Positions 54,001-63,256 of a stretch of DNA of 64,000 nt are shown one piece after another. Below the pieces are notes generated by a model, which was given only the letters and a program-made list of their open reading frames with translations, was not told where the DNA came from and did no database searches. Position 1 is the stretch's first letter; every line of letters starts with the position of its first letter. Source of the DNA: Flavobacterium sp. HBTb2-11-1 (GTDB lineage Bacteria; Bacteroidota; Bacteroidia; Flavobacteriales; Flavobacteriaceae); NCBI RefSeq assembly GCF_009826975.1, contig NZ_WUMO01000001.1:558001-622000 (forward strand), given 5' to 3'. The position numbers and the translations under genes were made by a program.

Positions 54001-55707
54001 ATGAAAAAAATAAAATATTTAGTAGCAATTTCGGCTGTATTTATGGTAACAAGCTGTGATGATTATCTTGACACTGATAATTTAACAGAAAAGAGTTTAG
54101 AGAATTTTTATAAGACACCTCAAGATATTGAAGAAGCAACTGCTGGAGTTTACAACGCTATTTATACCAATAATGTGCATAGTGAAGAGCAGATTGCGGC
54201 TAACCTGATGGATAATATGATGCTAGGAGGAGGTGGTCCTGATGATAAAACTGCTAAATGGGTTGATAATTTTGAAGACCCTGTAGATGATACCTATTTA
54301 GATTTGTGGGTTCAATCGTATAGAGGTATAGCTCGAACAAATGCAATTATAGAAAAAACACCTGCAGCAGACTTTAAGACTTATTTTAATACTCCTGCCG
54401 AGGCTGAGCAATTTAAGCAACAAGCAATTGGTGAAGCTTATTTCATGAGAGCGTTTTTCTACTTCAGATTGGCTAAATTTTTTGGTGGAGTTCCATTAAT
54501 AACAAGTATTGATGGGAAAAAAGACGGGCCAAGAAATACTTATACTGAAACATTTGCACAGATTGCGTCAGATTTAAAAAAGGCAATCGAAACAATGCCG
54601 GCAACTCCTTTTCCCAATATTCCAACATCTAGATATGGTCATGCTAATAAATGGGTTGCAGAAGCTTATATAGCACGTGTGTTTTTATTTTATACAGGTT
54701 ATATGACTAATATTGAGAAGCAAACTACTGAGGAATTGCCTTTGGCAGAAGGAGGATCTTTAAATGCAACACAAGTAGCAAGTTATTTAACCGACTGTAT
54801 GACTAATAGTGGTCACGCTCTTGTTTCTGATTTTAGAAATCTTTGGCCTTATTCTTATGTTAATAAAGCTTCTGGAAACAATGTTTTACCATGGGCTGCA
54901 GCAGAAGGTCTGTCATGGGTAGGACAAGACGGTGCTAGTCCAACATTTGGGACTGGAAATTATGAGACAATGTTTGTTCAGCGTTTCTCTTTTGGAGATT
55001 GGTCTTGGACAAATGGTAATATTTATACTAATAGATTATGTCTGTTTTCTGCATTACGTGGTAACTCATTAGTTCCTTTTGGAGAAGGATGGGGTTGGTG
55101 TACAGTAAATCCAAGTTTATATAGTAATTGGGAAGAACGTGACGTAAGAAAAAGAGGTTCTATACTTGAAGTTGGTAAAGCAGACCAAGGAACAGCTGGT
55201 TATGCACCTGACAAAGGAGATCATGAAACAGGATATTTTAATAAAAAATATATTTCTCTACAATATCCTAATGCGACAGGATCTACGGTCGGAATGTTTG
55301 TTCAATTGTATAACTGGTCTAATACCGATATGCAATTAATGCATGCTCAGGATTTTATCTATATGCGTTATGCCGATGTATTATTAATGCATTCTGAGAT
55401 TACTAAAACAGCAGGAGGCTTAAATGCTGTTAGAGCGAGAGCAAAATTAGATCCAGTTGGTTATTCTCTTGATAATATTAAAGCAGAACGTTTGCATGAA
55501 TTTGCTTTCGAAGGATTGCACTGGTTTGATTTAATTCGCTGGGGAGATGTTAATGACGCATATAACAGCGTTATTCCAGTTAGAAACTCAGGAACTGCCG
55601 CAAATTACAGCGTAAAATATAGACCAGAGACTAAAGGTTTGGTTTCTATGCCTGAAACAGAACTTAGACTATCAAATGGAGTCTATACGCAAAATCCAGG
55701 GTGGTAA
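54001..55707 (+). CDS. SusD/RagB-type glycan-binding lipoprotein (PUL 1)
   Basis: This outer membrane lipoprotein forms the lid of the SusC transporter. The 568-residue protein (from ATG 54001) has a lipobox (VTSC, Cys19) followed by DDYLDTDNLTEKS. It has the SusD pattern YKTPQDIEEATAGVYNAIY, QQAIGEAYFMRAFFYFRLAKFFGGVPLI, and the C-terminal ERLHEFAFEGLHWFDLIRWGD. The upstream frame extension (from 53971) overlaps susC and is rejected because the signal peptide begins at 54001. It is probably translated with susC. Confidence 0.93.
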   Translation: MKKIKYLVAISAVFMVTSCDDYLDTDNLTEKSLENFYKTPQDIEEATAGVYNAIYTNNVHSEEQIAANLMDNMMLGGGGPDDKTAKWVDNFEDPVDDTYLDLWVQSYRGIARTNAIIEKTPAADFKTYFNTPAEAEQFKQQAIGEAYFMRAFFYFRLAKFFGGVPLITSIDGKKDGPRNTYTETFAQIASDLKKAIETMPATPFPNIPTSRYGHANKWVAEAYIARVFLFYTGYMTNIEKQTTEELPLAEGGSLNATQVASYLTDCMTNSGHALVSDFRNLWPYSYVNKASGNNVLPWAAAEGLSWVGQDGASPTFGTGNYETMFVQRFSFGDWSWTNGNIYTNRLCLFSALRGNSLVPFGEGWGWCTVNPSLYSNWEERDVRKRGSILEVGKADQGTAGYAPDKGDHETGYFNKKYISLQYPNATGSTVGMFVQLYNWSNTDMQLMHAQDFIYMRYADVLLMHSEITKTAGGLNAVRARAKLDPVGYSLDNIKAERLHEFAFEGLHWFDLIRWGDVNDAYNSVIPVRNSGTAANYSVKYRPETKGLVSMPETELRLSNGVYTQNPGW

Positions 55708-55734
55708 AATTTAACAATCTTAATATAGATAAAT

Positions 55735-56523
55735 ATGAAAATAAATAAAATATTATATCTCCTTTTGGCTCTTTTTACGTTGACTTTTTCAGCATGCGAT
55801 CCAATAGTTGATGAACAGCATTTAACGAATTCTACTGATGTTGCCGGAGTTAAATTAGTAGCTACTCAAAGTACGCCAGGAGGAAATAAGATCACGCTTA
55901 ATATGACAAGTCCAGGTATTACAGGATATTGGGATTATGGCTTAGATAAAGCACTAACAAATGAAGTAACATTCGTTTATCCTATTCCAGGGAAAGCCAC
56001 ATTTACTTATGTAGGTACTCTAGGCGCTGAGTTTTTTACTAAAACTATTGACGTTCAGATTGATAAGTTGGATACTCCTTTGGATCAGGATTGGTATGAT
56101 TTAGTTGGAACTAATACAGCTGCTGGCAAAACTTGGGTTTTTGATGGCACGCAAGGATCGGGTAAACTTTGGTGGTTTATGTCTCCAAATGGAAGTGCTG
56201 AAAGTGCTATGACCTTCTGGTGGAATGCTGGAGATTGCTGCCCTCCAAGTGATGCATTAGGAAAAATGCATTTTGATTTAAATGGAGCGGCCAATTATAA
56301 TCATTATGAAACAGCAAGCGCTACGCCAACAAAAGGAAACTTTAAACTAGATATTAAAAATAAACAATTGACTATCATAAATTCAAAAATGTTAGGTTAT
56401 GCAGCTGGAAATGCTGATGGAGTATATACTATCGTTACACTTGAAGAAGATAAAATGATTCTTTATTTAAGTAATAGTGAAACATATGGAACAGGCTGGA
56501 CATTTGTTTTCAAACCCGAATAA
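55735..56523 (+). CDS. SusE-position surface lipoprotein (PUL 1)
   Basis: This 262-residue lipoprotein (LTFSAC, Cys21) in the third position of a susC-susD operon is the usual place for a surface glycan-binding protein. The N-terminal half looks like an immunoglobulin or PKD-type fold (ITLNMTSPGITGYWDYGLDKALTN). The C-terminal half contains an aromatic-rich segment (TWVFDGTQGSGKLWWFMSPNG and WWNAGDCCPP) that could bind sugars. No catalytic motif is seen. The ligand is unknown. Confidence 0.82.
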   Translation: MKINKILYLLLALFTLTFSACDPIVDEQHLTNSTDVAGVKLVATQSTPGGNKITLNMTSPGITGYWDYGLDKALTNEVTFVYPIPGKATFTYVGTLGAEFFTKTIDVQIDKLDTPLDQDWYDLVGTNTAAGKTWVFDGTQGSGKLWWFMSPNGSAESAMTFWWNAGDCCPPSDALGKMHFDLNGAANYNHYETASATPTKGNFKLDIKNKQLTIINSKMLGYAAGNADGVYTIVTLEEDKMILYLSNSETYGTGWTFVFKPE

Positions 56524-56543
56524 TAATATTTTGTGTTAGTTAT

Positions 56544-56579
56544 TTCGAAAAAGGAAGACTAAAAGATTCCTTTTTCGAA
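56544..56579 (+). other. 13-bp perfect hairpin after the PUL 1 lipoprotein gene
   Basis: TTCGAAAAAGGAA and TTCCTTTTTCGAA form a perfect stem with a 10-nt loop, beginning 21 bp after the stop codon. There is no strong T-tract beyond it, so it may stabilise the message 3' end rather than terminate it. Confidence 0.6.
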
Positions 56580-56668
56580 TTTCAAACAATTTATGCTTCG
56601 TTACATGATATGCGAGCATATTTTAAGATTTAAACTATGGTTAGTTTAAGTTAAGTTTATTGCCTGGG

Positions 56669-56702
56669 TAGCCCATAATTTCGATTATGGGCTATTTTTT
56701 TT
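56669..56702 (+). terminator. strong terminator of PUL 1 with TTCG loop
   Basis: TAGCCCATAAT and ATTATGGGCTA form an 11-bp stem closed by a TTCG tetraloop and followed by T8. A related TAGCCCATA terminator ends the second operon at 63151. Confidence 0.92.
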
Positions 56703-56740
56703 GTTCTAGTTGGAATTGTTAAATAACTGTGAAATATGCC

Positions 56741-56813
56741 TGTAAAGAAGGAATGTAAAGAAGGAATGTAAAGAAGGAATGTAAAGAAGGAATGTAAAGA
56801 AGGAATGTAAAGA
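56741..56813. repeat. 13-bp tandem repeat (five copies and a partial sixth)
   Basis: The unit TGTAAAGAAGGAA is repeated five times without change at 56741-56805, followed by a partial copy TGTAAAGA. It lies in the gap between the two SusC operons. There is no spacer variety, so it is not a CRISPR. Confidence 0.9.
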
Positions 56814-57444
56814 GGTAAAATCTTTTCTCTAATTCAATTTCTGCACTGTATTCTGATACAATTCTATATTCTTTTCGTGTAGAGCAATACTAAAGAATTT
56901 GGGAAGTAAGCAGGATCATTTTGCTATCTCTCTTGAATGATTATTATAAATTGTTTCATCTCTTGTTTTATAAGTTTATCAATGTTCTGAGAGATCTTAA
57001 AATTTTGGAATATTATAGAAAAGGCCATCCCTTCATTATTTTCACTAAAAAACATCTTTTTTATTCATTTTTTGAAGTGATTTTTTTTCAAATTTTTATT
57101 TACAAATCGCTTAAAAAGTAAATTATTTCCTATTAATTTATCAAAAATAAGATTTTTCTTTCTATAATAAATATTGTCAATAATGTAAAAAAAGTAGGGT
57201 AAAAATATGATATTCTCTATTTTTTGATTTTTGTTAAAATTGAGCTTAATGTTATTGTAATTATCTTTAGTATAGTTGTTTATGTATTATTTAGTACTAC
57301 TATCACGTTGTAGTTTTAGTAATTTTTAATAAACTTTTCAGACAGAAATATAGTGTAGTGTTATTTTTTAAAATTAACTTTTCTTTAGTACTATTTTTTG
57401 TTTTTTTAATAATTTAATAATCAATTTATTATGCTTTTTTTGAT
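56814..57444. other. AT-rich gap between the two operons without a credible gene
   Basis: After the tandem repeat I see only AT-rich DNA up to the operator region at 57445. A small frame at 56921-57121 is low-complexity (Phe, Tyr, Lys, Leu-rich), has no homologue that I recognise and has no promoter motif, so I do not call it a gene. Confidence 0.6.
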
Positions 57445-57488
57445 GTGTTTTTATAATATTATTTTTTTCAATTTGATGTGTTTTTGTA
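57445..57488 (+). promoter_or_regulatory. putative paired operator upstream of susC 2
   Basis: GTGTTTTTATA at 57445-57455 and GTGTTTTTGTA at 57478-57488 are 33 bp apart, the same spacing as at susC 1, each preceded by TTTGAT. The distance from the second copy to the start codon is 93 bp here and 94 bp in the first operon. This suggests that one factor controls both operons. Confidence 0.55.
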
Positions 57489-57527
57489 GTGACTTTAAGA
57501 TGTGAAAAGTGAAAATTTAGTTTTAGT

Positions 57528-57585
57528 ATTGCATCAAATTACTAATTAATTAACCAAAATTTTTAGAAAAATGAAATTAACAAAA
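57528..57585 (+). repeat. 58-nt leader shared with susC 1 (copy 2)
   Basis: This segment is identical over 58 nt to 50717-50774. It is preceded by TAGTATTG (57524-57531), a -7-like sequence, and includes the first five codons of the second susC gene. Confidence 0.85.
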
Positions 57586-60500
57586 CTACTTGTTTTTTGT
57601 ATTTCATCTTTGTTATTCTCGGTTATAGCTGTGGCTCAGGATGTCACAGTAAATGGAATAATTAATGATGAAAATGGTATGCCGGTTCCAGGTGCAACAA
57701 TTTTATTAAAAGGTACTACAAAATCTACTGCGTCGGACTTTGACGGAAAATTCCAGATTCAGGCGCCTTCAAACGGATCATTAACAATTACGTTTATTGG
57801 TTATGCTACAGTAACTGAAGCTATAAACGGAAGAACAAAAATTACAGTTCAATTAAAACCAGAATCGCAAACTTTAAATGAGGTTGTCGTTGTTGGATAT
57901 GGTACTCAAAAGAAATCTGTTGTAACTGGAGCAATTTCTAGTGTAAAAGCAGCTGATCTTGAAAAAGTACCTAACGGAAGAGTTGAACAGACTTTACAAG
58001 GTAGAGTAGCAGGGGTTTCTGTTGCCGCTACTTCTGGACAGCCGGGTGCAAACTCGAAAGTTCGAGTAAGAGGTATCACTACATTTAGAGAAGGTGGAAA
58101 TGATCCATTATGGGTTGTTGATGGTATCGCTGTAGATGCAAATGCTATTGGTTTTATCAATCAAAGTGATATCGAATCTATCGAGGTTCTTAAGGATGCT
58201 GCTTCTGCTGCCATTTACGGAACTCGTGCTGCGACGGGGGTTATCCTAGTTACTACTAAAAAAGGTAAATCAGGAAAAATTTCTGTAAACTATAATGGTT
58301 TTGCTGGTATATCAGCTCCAGCTAAAAAATTAGATATGTTGAATGCGACTCAGTATGCAACTTTAATGAATGAGAAATCTTTGAATGACGGAGGCGCTAT
58401 TAAATATGCAAACCCTTCGGCATTTGGAAAAGGTACAAATTGGCAAGATGCAATCTTTAACGATTCTGCTTTCAGATATACACATGAATTAAGTATTAGC
58501 GGTGGGGGAGAAAAATCTACTTTCTATGCTTCTTTCGGAATCCAAGATCAAGAAGGTATCGTTACTACAGATATTTCTAACTATACAAAGAAAAACTTCA
58601 GATTAAACTCTACACACAAAATTTCTGATTACTTTACTTTTGGACAGACTTTTGGATACACACACCAAAAGACAAAAGGTATTGGTAATACAAACAGTGA
58701 GTTTGGTGGACCTTTAAGCTCTGCAATCAACTTAGATCCATTGACTCCGCTAGTGGTTACCGATCCTGCTGTAGCAAATTCAGGGTTCTATACTAATCCA
58801 AATGTAGTTAGAGATGCAAATGGTAATCCTTACGGAATATCTTCTTTAGTACAACAAGAGATGACAAACCCTCTTGGATATATTCAAACAAGATTAGGAG
58901 GATACAGCTGGTCAGATGATTTTGTTGGAAATGCTTATTTAGAGGCTAACATTACAAGCCACTTAAAATTTAGAACTACACTTGGTGGTAAGTTAGCTTA
59001 TTGGGGAGATCAAATGTTTACTCCAGTATTCTTCTTAAACCCAAACATGAAAGCTGATAGAAATAACTACAGCCAAAATAATAACAAATCTTTAGCGTGG
59101 ACACTGGAGAATACTTTAAGCTATGCTAACAAATTTGGAGATCACAATGTAAGTGTGTTAGCTGGGCAAGGTGCGTATGTTGAAAATATTGGGGGTTCTA
59201 TTGGAGTAACAATGTTCGGATTGCCAATTACAAGTTATAAAGATGCATCATTTAACTTTGATATCCCGCAAACGGATAGAGTTAATAGAGCGAGCGATTT
59301 TACAGAGCACAAATTATCGTCATTGTTCTTACGTGCTAATTACGATTACATGGAAAAATATCTTTTCACAGGTATTGTTCGTCGTGATGGATCAACTCGT
59401 TTTGGCGAAAACAAAAAATGGGGAGTTTTCCCTTCATTCTCTTTAGGATGGGTGGTTTCAAAAGAAGGTTTCTGGAAAGAAAATAACGTAGTTAATACTT
59501 TAAAACTACGTGGAGGTTATGGAGTCGTAGGTAACGATAATATTGATGACTTCAAATATAGAGCAACAGTTGTTGGAGGTTATAACTATGCTGTAGGAAC
59601 TTCAGGAGGCATTACTACAGGCTACGGAAACTCTACTCTTCCAAATGCAAACTTAGGATGGGAAGAAACATCTCAGACGACAGTTGGTTTAGATGCAAAA
59701 TTATTTAATGATTTTTCTCTTACTCTTGATTACTACAAAAAAACAACAAAAGGAATCTTAAGAAACATCGTAATTCCAGGATATGTTGGGGTCGTTGATG
59801 CACCATCTGCAAATATTGCTGATATGGATAACAGCGGTATTGAGGTTGAATTAGGATACAAGAAAAGACTTGGAGAATTCAATTTAGGAGTTAACGCAAA
59901 CCTTGCGTATTTGAAAAACGAAATTACATATGTAGGATCATCTACAAATTTCATTGTTGGAGATGCTTCTTTCCAATCTATGGGGCCAGTAACAAGAACA
60001 CAAGTTGGTCACTCGTTTAACGAATTTTATGGTTTTAAAACTGCGGGTATTTTCCAAAACGAAGCTGAAGTTGCAGCATATAAAAATGCTTCAGGAGGTT
60101 TAATCCAGCCAAATGCTAGACCTGGAGATTTCCGTTGGGTAGATTCTAATGGTGATGGAAAAATTACTGATGATGATAAACAATTCTTAGGAACAAACTT
60201 GCCTAAATATACTTTTGGTTTTACAGTAAACTTGGATTACAAAAACTTTGACTTTATGGCATTTACTCAAGGATCTGCGGGAAGCAAAATTTTCCAAGGT
60301 TTAAGAAGATTGGATGTGTTGAATGCAAACTATCAAACTAAAGCTTTAGAGCGTTGGGTTGGAGAAGGAACTTCAAACGATTACCCAAGATTGACAAATA
60401 ATGACCCGAATAAAAACTACACCAACATGTCTGATTTTTATCTTGAAAATGGAAATTATCTACGTTTGAAAGTGGTAACTCTTGGGTATACAATGCCAAC

Positions 60501-60681
60501 CAATTTATCATCTAAAATTGGAGCTGATAAAGTTCGTTTTTACTTAACAGGAGAGAACTTAATCACTTTTACAAAATACACTGGATTTGATCCAGAAATT
60601 GGAGGTCAGGTTTATGGTGTAGATAAAGGAGTTTATCCGCAAGCAAGATCTATTCTGTTTGGAGCTAACGTTCAATTTTAA
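57571..60681 (+). CDS. SusC-type TonB-dependent outer membrane transporter (PUL 2)
   Basis: This 1036-residue SusC/RagA receptor has the same layout as the first: signal peptide (CISSLLFSVIAVA), carboxypeptidase-regulatory-like domain (VNGIINDENGMPVPGATI), plug region (NEVVVVGYGTQKKS, then IYGTRAATGVILVTT), and a barrel ending YPQARSILFGANVQF. The N-terminal 100 residues are very close to the first SusC, and the rest has diverged, as expected for a receptor with a different glycan. It starts an operon with susD, a PKD lipoprotein and, after a terminator, a GH30 gene. Confidence 0.94.
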   Translation: MKLTKLLVFCISSLLFSVIAVAQDVTVNGIINDENGMPVPGATILLKGTTKSTASDFDGKFQIQAPSNGSLTITFIGYATVTEAINGRTKITVQLKPESQTLNEVVVVGYGTQKKSVVTGAISSVKAADLEKVPNGRVEQTLQGRVAGVSVAATSGQPGANSKVRVRGITTFREGGNDPLWVVDGIAVDANAIGFINQSDIESIEVLKDAASAAIYGTRAATGVILVTTKKGKSGKISVNYNGFAGISAPAKKLDMLNATQYATLMNEKSLNDGGAIKYANPSAFGKGTNWQDAIFNDSAFRYTHELSISGGGEKSTFYASFGIQDQEGIVTTDISNYTKKNFRLNSTHKISDYFTFGQTFGYTHQKTKGIGNTNSEFGGPLSSAINLDPLTPLVVTDPAVANSGFYTNPNVVRDANGNPYGISSLVQQEMTNPLGYIQTRLGGYSWSDDFVGNAYLEANITSHLKFRTTLGGKLAYWGDQMFTPVFFLNPNMKADRNNYSQNNNKSLAWTLENTLSYANKFGDHNVSVLAGQGAYVENIGGSIGVTMFGLPITSYKDASFNFDIPQTDRVNRASDFTEHKLSSLFLRANYDYMEKYLFTGIVRRDGSTRFGENKKWGVFPSFSLGWVVSKEGFWKENNVVNTLKLRGGYGVVGNDNIDDFKYRATVVGGYNYAVGTSGGITTGYGNSTLPNANLGWEETSQTTVGLDAKLFNDFSLTLDYYKKTTKGILRNIVIPGYVGVVDAPSANIADMDNSGIEVELGYKKRLGEFNLGVNANLAYLKNEITYVGSSTNFIVGDASFQSMGPVTRTQVGHSFNEFYGFKTAGIFQNEAEVAAYKNASGGLIQPNARPGDFRWVDSNGDGKITDDDKQFLGTNLPKYTFGFTVNLDYKNFDFMAFTQGSAGSKIFQGLRRLDVLNANYQTKALERWVGEGTSNDYPRLTNNDPNKNYTNMSDFYLENGNYLRLKVVTLGYTMPTNLSSKIGADKVRFYLTGENLITFTKYTGFDPEIGGQVYGVDKGVYPQARSILFGANVQF

Positions 60682-60694
60682 AAATTAAAGAATC

Positions 60695-62203
60695 ATGAAA
60701 ACGATAAAATTTAAATATATATATATAGCTGTGGCAATGGCAGTCCTAGGATCTTGTTCTGAAGATTTTGTTACCATTAATCCACAAGGAAAATTTGATA
60801 CAGATACATATTTTTCTAATGAACAGCAATGTTACGCTGCTTTAATTGGTGTGTATGATCCAATGAGAAAAAATACTGGAGGTTTTGAAAACATGGTGGC
60901 CATGTTAAATGCTGGTTCTGATGATTTCTATGCTGGTGGAGGTAGTTCTACAGATGGAACTGGAATCCAGAATTTCTCTACACACTCACTTTCGTCAATT
61001 ACCATCCCAGGTAGTTACTGGAATGATCACTATCAAGGTATTTCTAGAGCAAATATTTTGTTGTCTAAATTGCCTGCAGCTTCAATGAATGATGCGGTTA
61101 GAAACAGATTTGCTGCCGAAGCTAAAACATTACGTGCGCTTTACTATTTTAACCTAGTAAGAATGTTCAAAAACATTGCACTAGTTTTAGAACCATTAAG
61201 TACAGAAACAATCTACACTCCTGAGCAAGTTGCACCAGAAGTAATTTATGCTCAGATAGAGAAAGATTTAACAGAGGCGATTGCAGTTTTACCAAATAAT
61301 GTAATTAAGGACACAGAAGCTGGAAGATTTAATAAAGGAGCTGCTCAGGCGCTTTTAGGAAAAGTGTACCTATTTGAAGGTAAAAAACCTCAGGCAGCAG
61401 CTGTATTGGCAGAAGTAAATGGTACACCAGGCGAGACAAACCAATATGGTAATAAATTACTGGATAATTTTAGCGATTTATGGGTAACATCTAACAAATT
61501 TAATGCAGAGTCATTAATCGAAGTATCTCACAGTAGCGCAGGTAACTCTGATTGGTCATTCTGGGGATCTGGTAGAGATGAAGGAAACTCATTAAACATT
61601 ATGGTTGGACCTAGAGGTTATTCTAGACCAACAGGTTCTGATGCACCAAATCTTCCTTCAGGATGGGCTTTCAACGTTGCGACTCAAAAATTGTATGATG
61701 CAATGCAAGGTGATCCACGTTTAGCGGCTACAATTCTTGATTTAAAAGCGTTAAAAGCAGCAGGAAAAGCAGATTATATTCCAGCTTATCAAGATACAGG
61801 ATATTTCTTGAACAAATATCTTCCAAGACAGTCAGATGTTAGTACTGGAGGAGGTAACTCAGAATTGAACTACAAACAAAACTCTTATGTAATCAGACTT
61901 GCAGATACTTATCTAATGGAAGCAGAAGCTTTAGGATCTGGACCAAGAGCACAAGCATTACTAGATGCAGTAAGAGAAAGAGCTGGATTGCCTTCAGTGC
62001 CTGTAACATTAGCGGCTATTAAGCATGAAAGAAGAATGGAACTAGCAGGTGAAGGACATAGATTTTTCGATTTAGTAAGATGGGGAGATGCAGCAGCAGC
62101 ATTATCTGACAGAGGTTTTGATGCCGGAACAGATGAGATTTTCCCAATTCCGTACACAGAACTTAACGGTACTAAATTGAAACAAAATCCTAATTACCAA
62201 TAG
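60695..62203 (+). CDS. SusD/RagB-type glycan-binding lipoprotein (PUL 2)
   Basis: This 502-residue partner of the second SusC has a lipobox (VLGSC, Cys21) and SusD features (YFSNEQQCYAALIGVYDPMRK, RFAAEAKTLRALYYFNLVRMFKNIALV, and the C-terminal KHERRMELAGEGHRFFDLVRWGD). It begins 13 bp after susC and ends before the PKD lipoprotein gene. The glycan is not known from this sequence alone. Confidence 0.94.
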   Translation: MKTIKFKYIYIAVAMAVLGSCSEDFVTINPQGKFDTDTYFSNEQQCYAALIGVYDPMRKNTGGFENMVAMLNAGSDDFYAGGGSSTDGTGIQNFSTHSLSSITIPGSYWNDHYQGISRANILLSKLPAASMNDAVRNRFAAEAKTLRALYYFNLVRMFKNIALVLEPLSTETIYTPEQVAPEVIYAQIEKDLTEAIAVLPNNVIKDTEAGRFNKGAAQALLGKVYLFEGKKPQAAAVLAEVNGTPGETNQYGNKLLDNFSDLWVTSNKFNAESLIEVSHSSAGNSDWSFWGSGRDEGNSLNIMVGPRGYSRPTGSDAPNLPSGWAFNVATQKLYDAMQGDPRLAATILDLKALKAAGKADYIPAYQDTGYFLNKYLPRQSDVSTGGGNSELNYKQNSYVIRLADTYLMEAEALGSGPRAQALLDAVRERAGLPSVPVTLAAIKHERRMELAGEGHRFFDLVRWGDAAAALSDRGFDAGTDEIFPIPYTELNGTKLKQNPNYQ

Positions 62204-62236
62204 TAGTTATTTACCAATTAACCAAAACAAAAAGAA

Positions 62237-63112
62237 ATGAACCTAAATATATATTTCAGAAAAAGTGTATACCTAATGTTAGTTTTAGCATTAGGAACAT
62301 TAAATAGCTGTACTGAAGATGTTAATGAGAATCCTCTTGTAGCAACAAATGTTGATGCTTCCTTTACTATAACACCAGTTGCTGGCGCTATGAATACTTA
62401 TTTGCTAACTGCTCAGCCGAAAGGAGTTATTTTTTCAAAATGGGACCTTGGAGATGGTGCTTTTAATGGAAAAATGAATCAAGTGATTTCTTTACCTGAT
62501 GCGGGAACCTATACCGTTACACATACAGCTGTTGGTGCAGGAGCAGCAATGGCAAGTTCTTCTCAACAGATTGTAGTAGCACAAACAGATCCAGCGAAAG
62601 GAAACTTGGTACAAGGTGGAACTTTTGCTACAGCCACAGATCAAGCTAAATGGACTAGTGCACAATTAAGTCCATCAGGTGCAGCTTTTTGGTCTTTTGC
62701 TAATAATAGCGCTACAATTCATTCGCCAGGGGGATGGGCTCAAGAAGGTATTTATCAAGCTATTGAGGTTGTTAAAGATAGAGAATATACTATTGATATG
62801 ACTGTTTCTTGTCCAAGCGGTTCTGATGAAACTTGGTTTGAAGTTTATGCTGGTAAATCGGTACCTCAACCAGGAGTAGAATATAAAGACAATAAAGTAA
62901 TGGGATTAAGTACATGGGATGGTTGCGCAAAAGATAAATTTTCAGGTAGATTGTCTGGAATTGGATGTGTGAAAAACGATGCAACAGGTACAGTTTCAAA
63001 TGTTGTGAAGTTCAGTGAAAGCGGAAAAATCTATTTATTGATTCGCTCTGGCGGTAATACTTTCACTAAAGACGGAATTACAGTTTCAAAAATTGAATTC
63101 CGAGGAAAATAA
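62237..63112 (+). CDS. PKD-domain lipoprotein with carbohydrate-binding-like C-terminus (PUL 2)
   Basis: This 291-residue lipoprotein (GTLNSC, Cys25) has a PKD-like domain (about 40-115: FSKWDLGDGAFNGKMNQVISLPDAGTYTVTHTA). The C-terminal jelly-roll-type domain (about 125-291) begins GNLVQGGTFATATDQAKW and resembles the CBM4/9-like folds found at this position in beta-glucan utilisation loci. It probably captures glycans at the surface and hands them to SusD. Assignment to a specific CBM family would need a profile search. Confidence 0.85.
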   Translation: MNLNIYFRKSVYLMLVLALGTLNSCTEDVNENPLVATNVDASFTITPVAGAMNTYLLTAQPKGVIFSKWDLGDGAFNGKMNQVISLPDAGTYTVTHTAVGAGAAMASSSQQIVVAQTDPAKGNLVQGGTFATATDQAKWTSAQLSPSGAAFWSFANNSATIHSPGGWAQEGIYQAIEVVKDREYTIDMTVSCPSGSDETWFEVYAGKSVPQPGVEYKDNKVMGLSTWDGCAKDKFSGRLSGIGCVKNDATGTVSNVVKFSESGKIYLLIRSGGNTFTKDGITVSKIEFRGK

Positions 63113-63150
63113 AAAGTTAAGTTAAGTTTAAGTTTAAGTTTGGTTGTAAA

Positions 63151-63185
63151 TAGCCCATAATCATTATGAGTATGGGCTATTTTTT
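63151..63185 (+). terminator. terminator between the PUL 2 lipoprotein gene and the GH30 gene
   Basis: TAGCCCATA and TATGGGCTA form a 9-bp stem followed by T6. It resembles the PUL 1 terminator at 56669 and is likewise preceded by AAGTTTAAG-type repeats. It may limit expression of the hydrolase relative to the transport genes. Confidence 0.85.
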
Positions 63186-63256
63186 AAATCCTTCATAGGT
63201 AGAACTCTATTTTGATTTCTTCTAAACTTCAATTTAAAAAAAATAATTGGGAGCGA

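Noticed and set aside
56741..56813. CRISPR-like repetition
   Set aside because: The 13-bp units are directly adjacent, with no spacers, so this is a simple tandem repeat.
56921..57121. 66-codon open frame between the two SusC operons
   Set aside because: Low-complexity composition, no promoter motif, no recognisable domain, and it lies in AT-rich DNA where chance frames are common.
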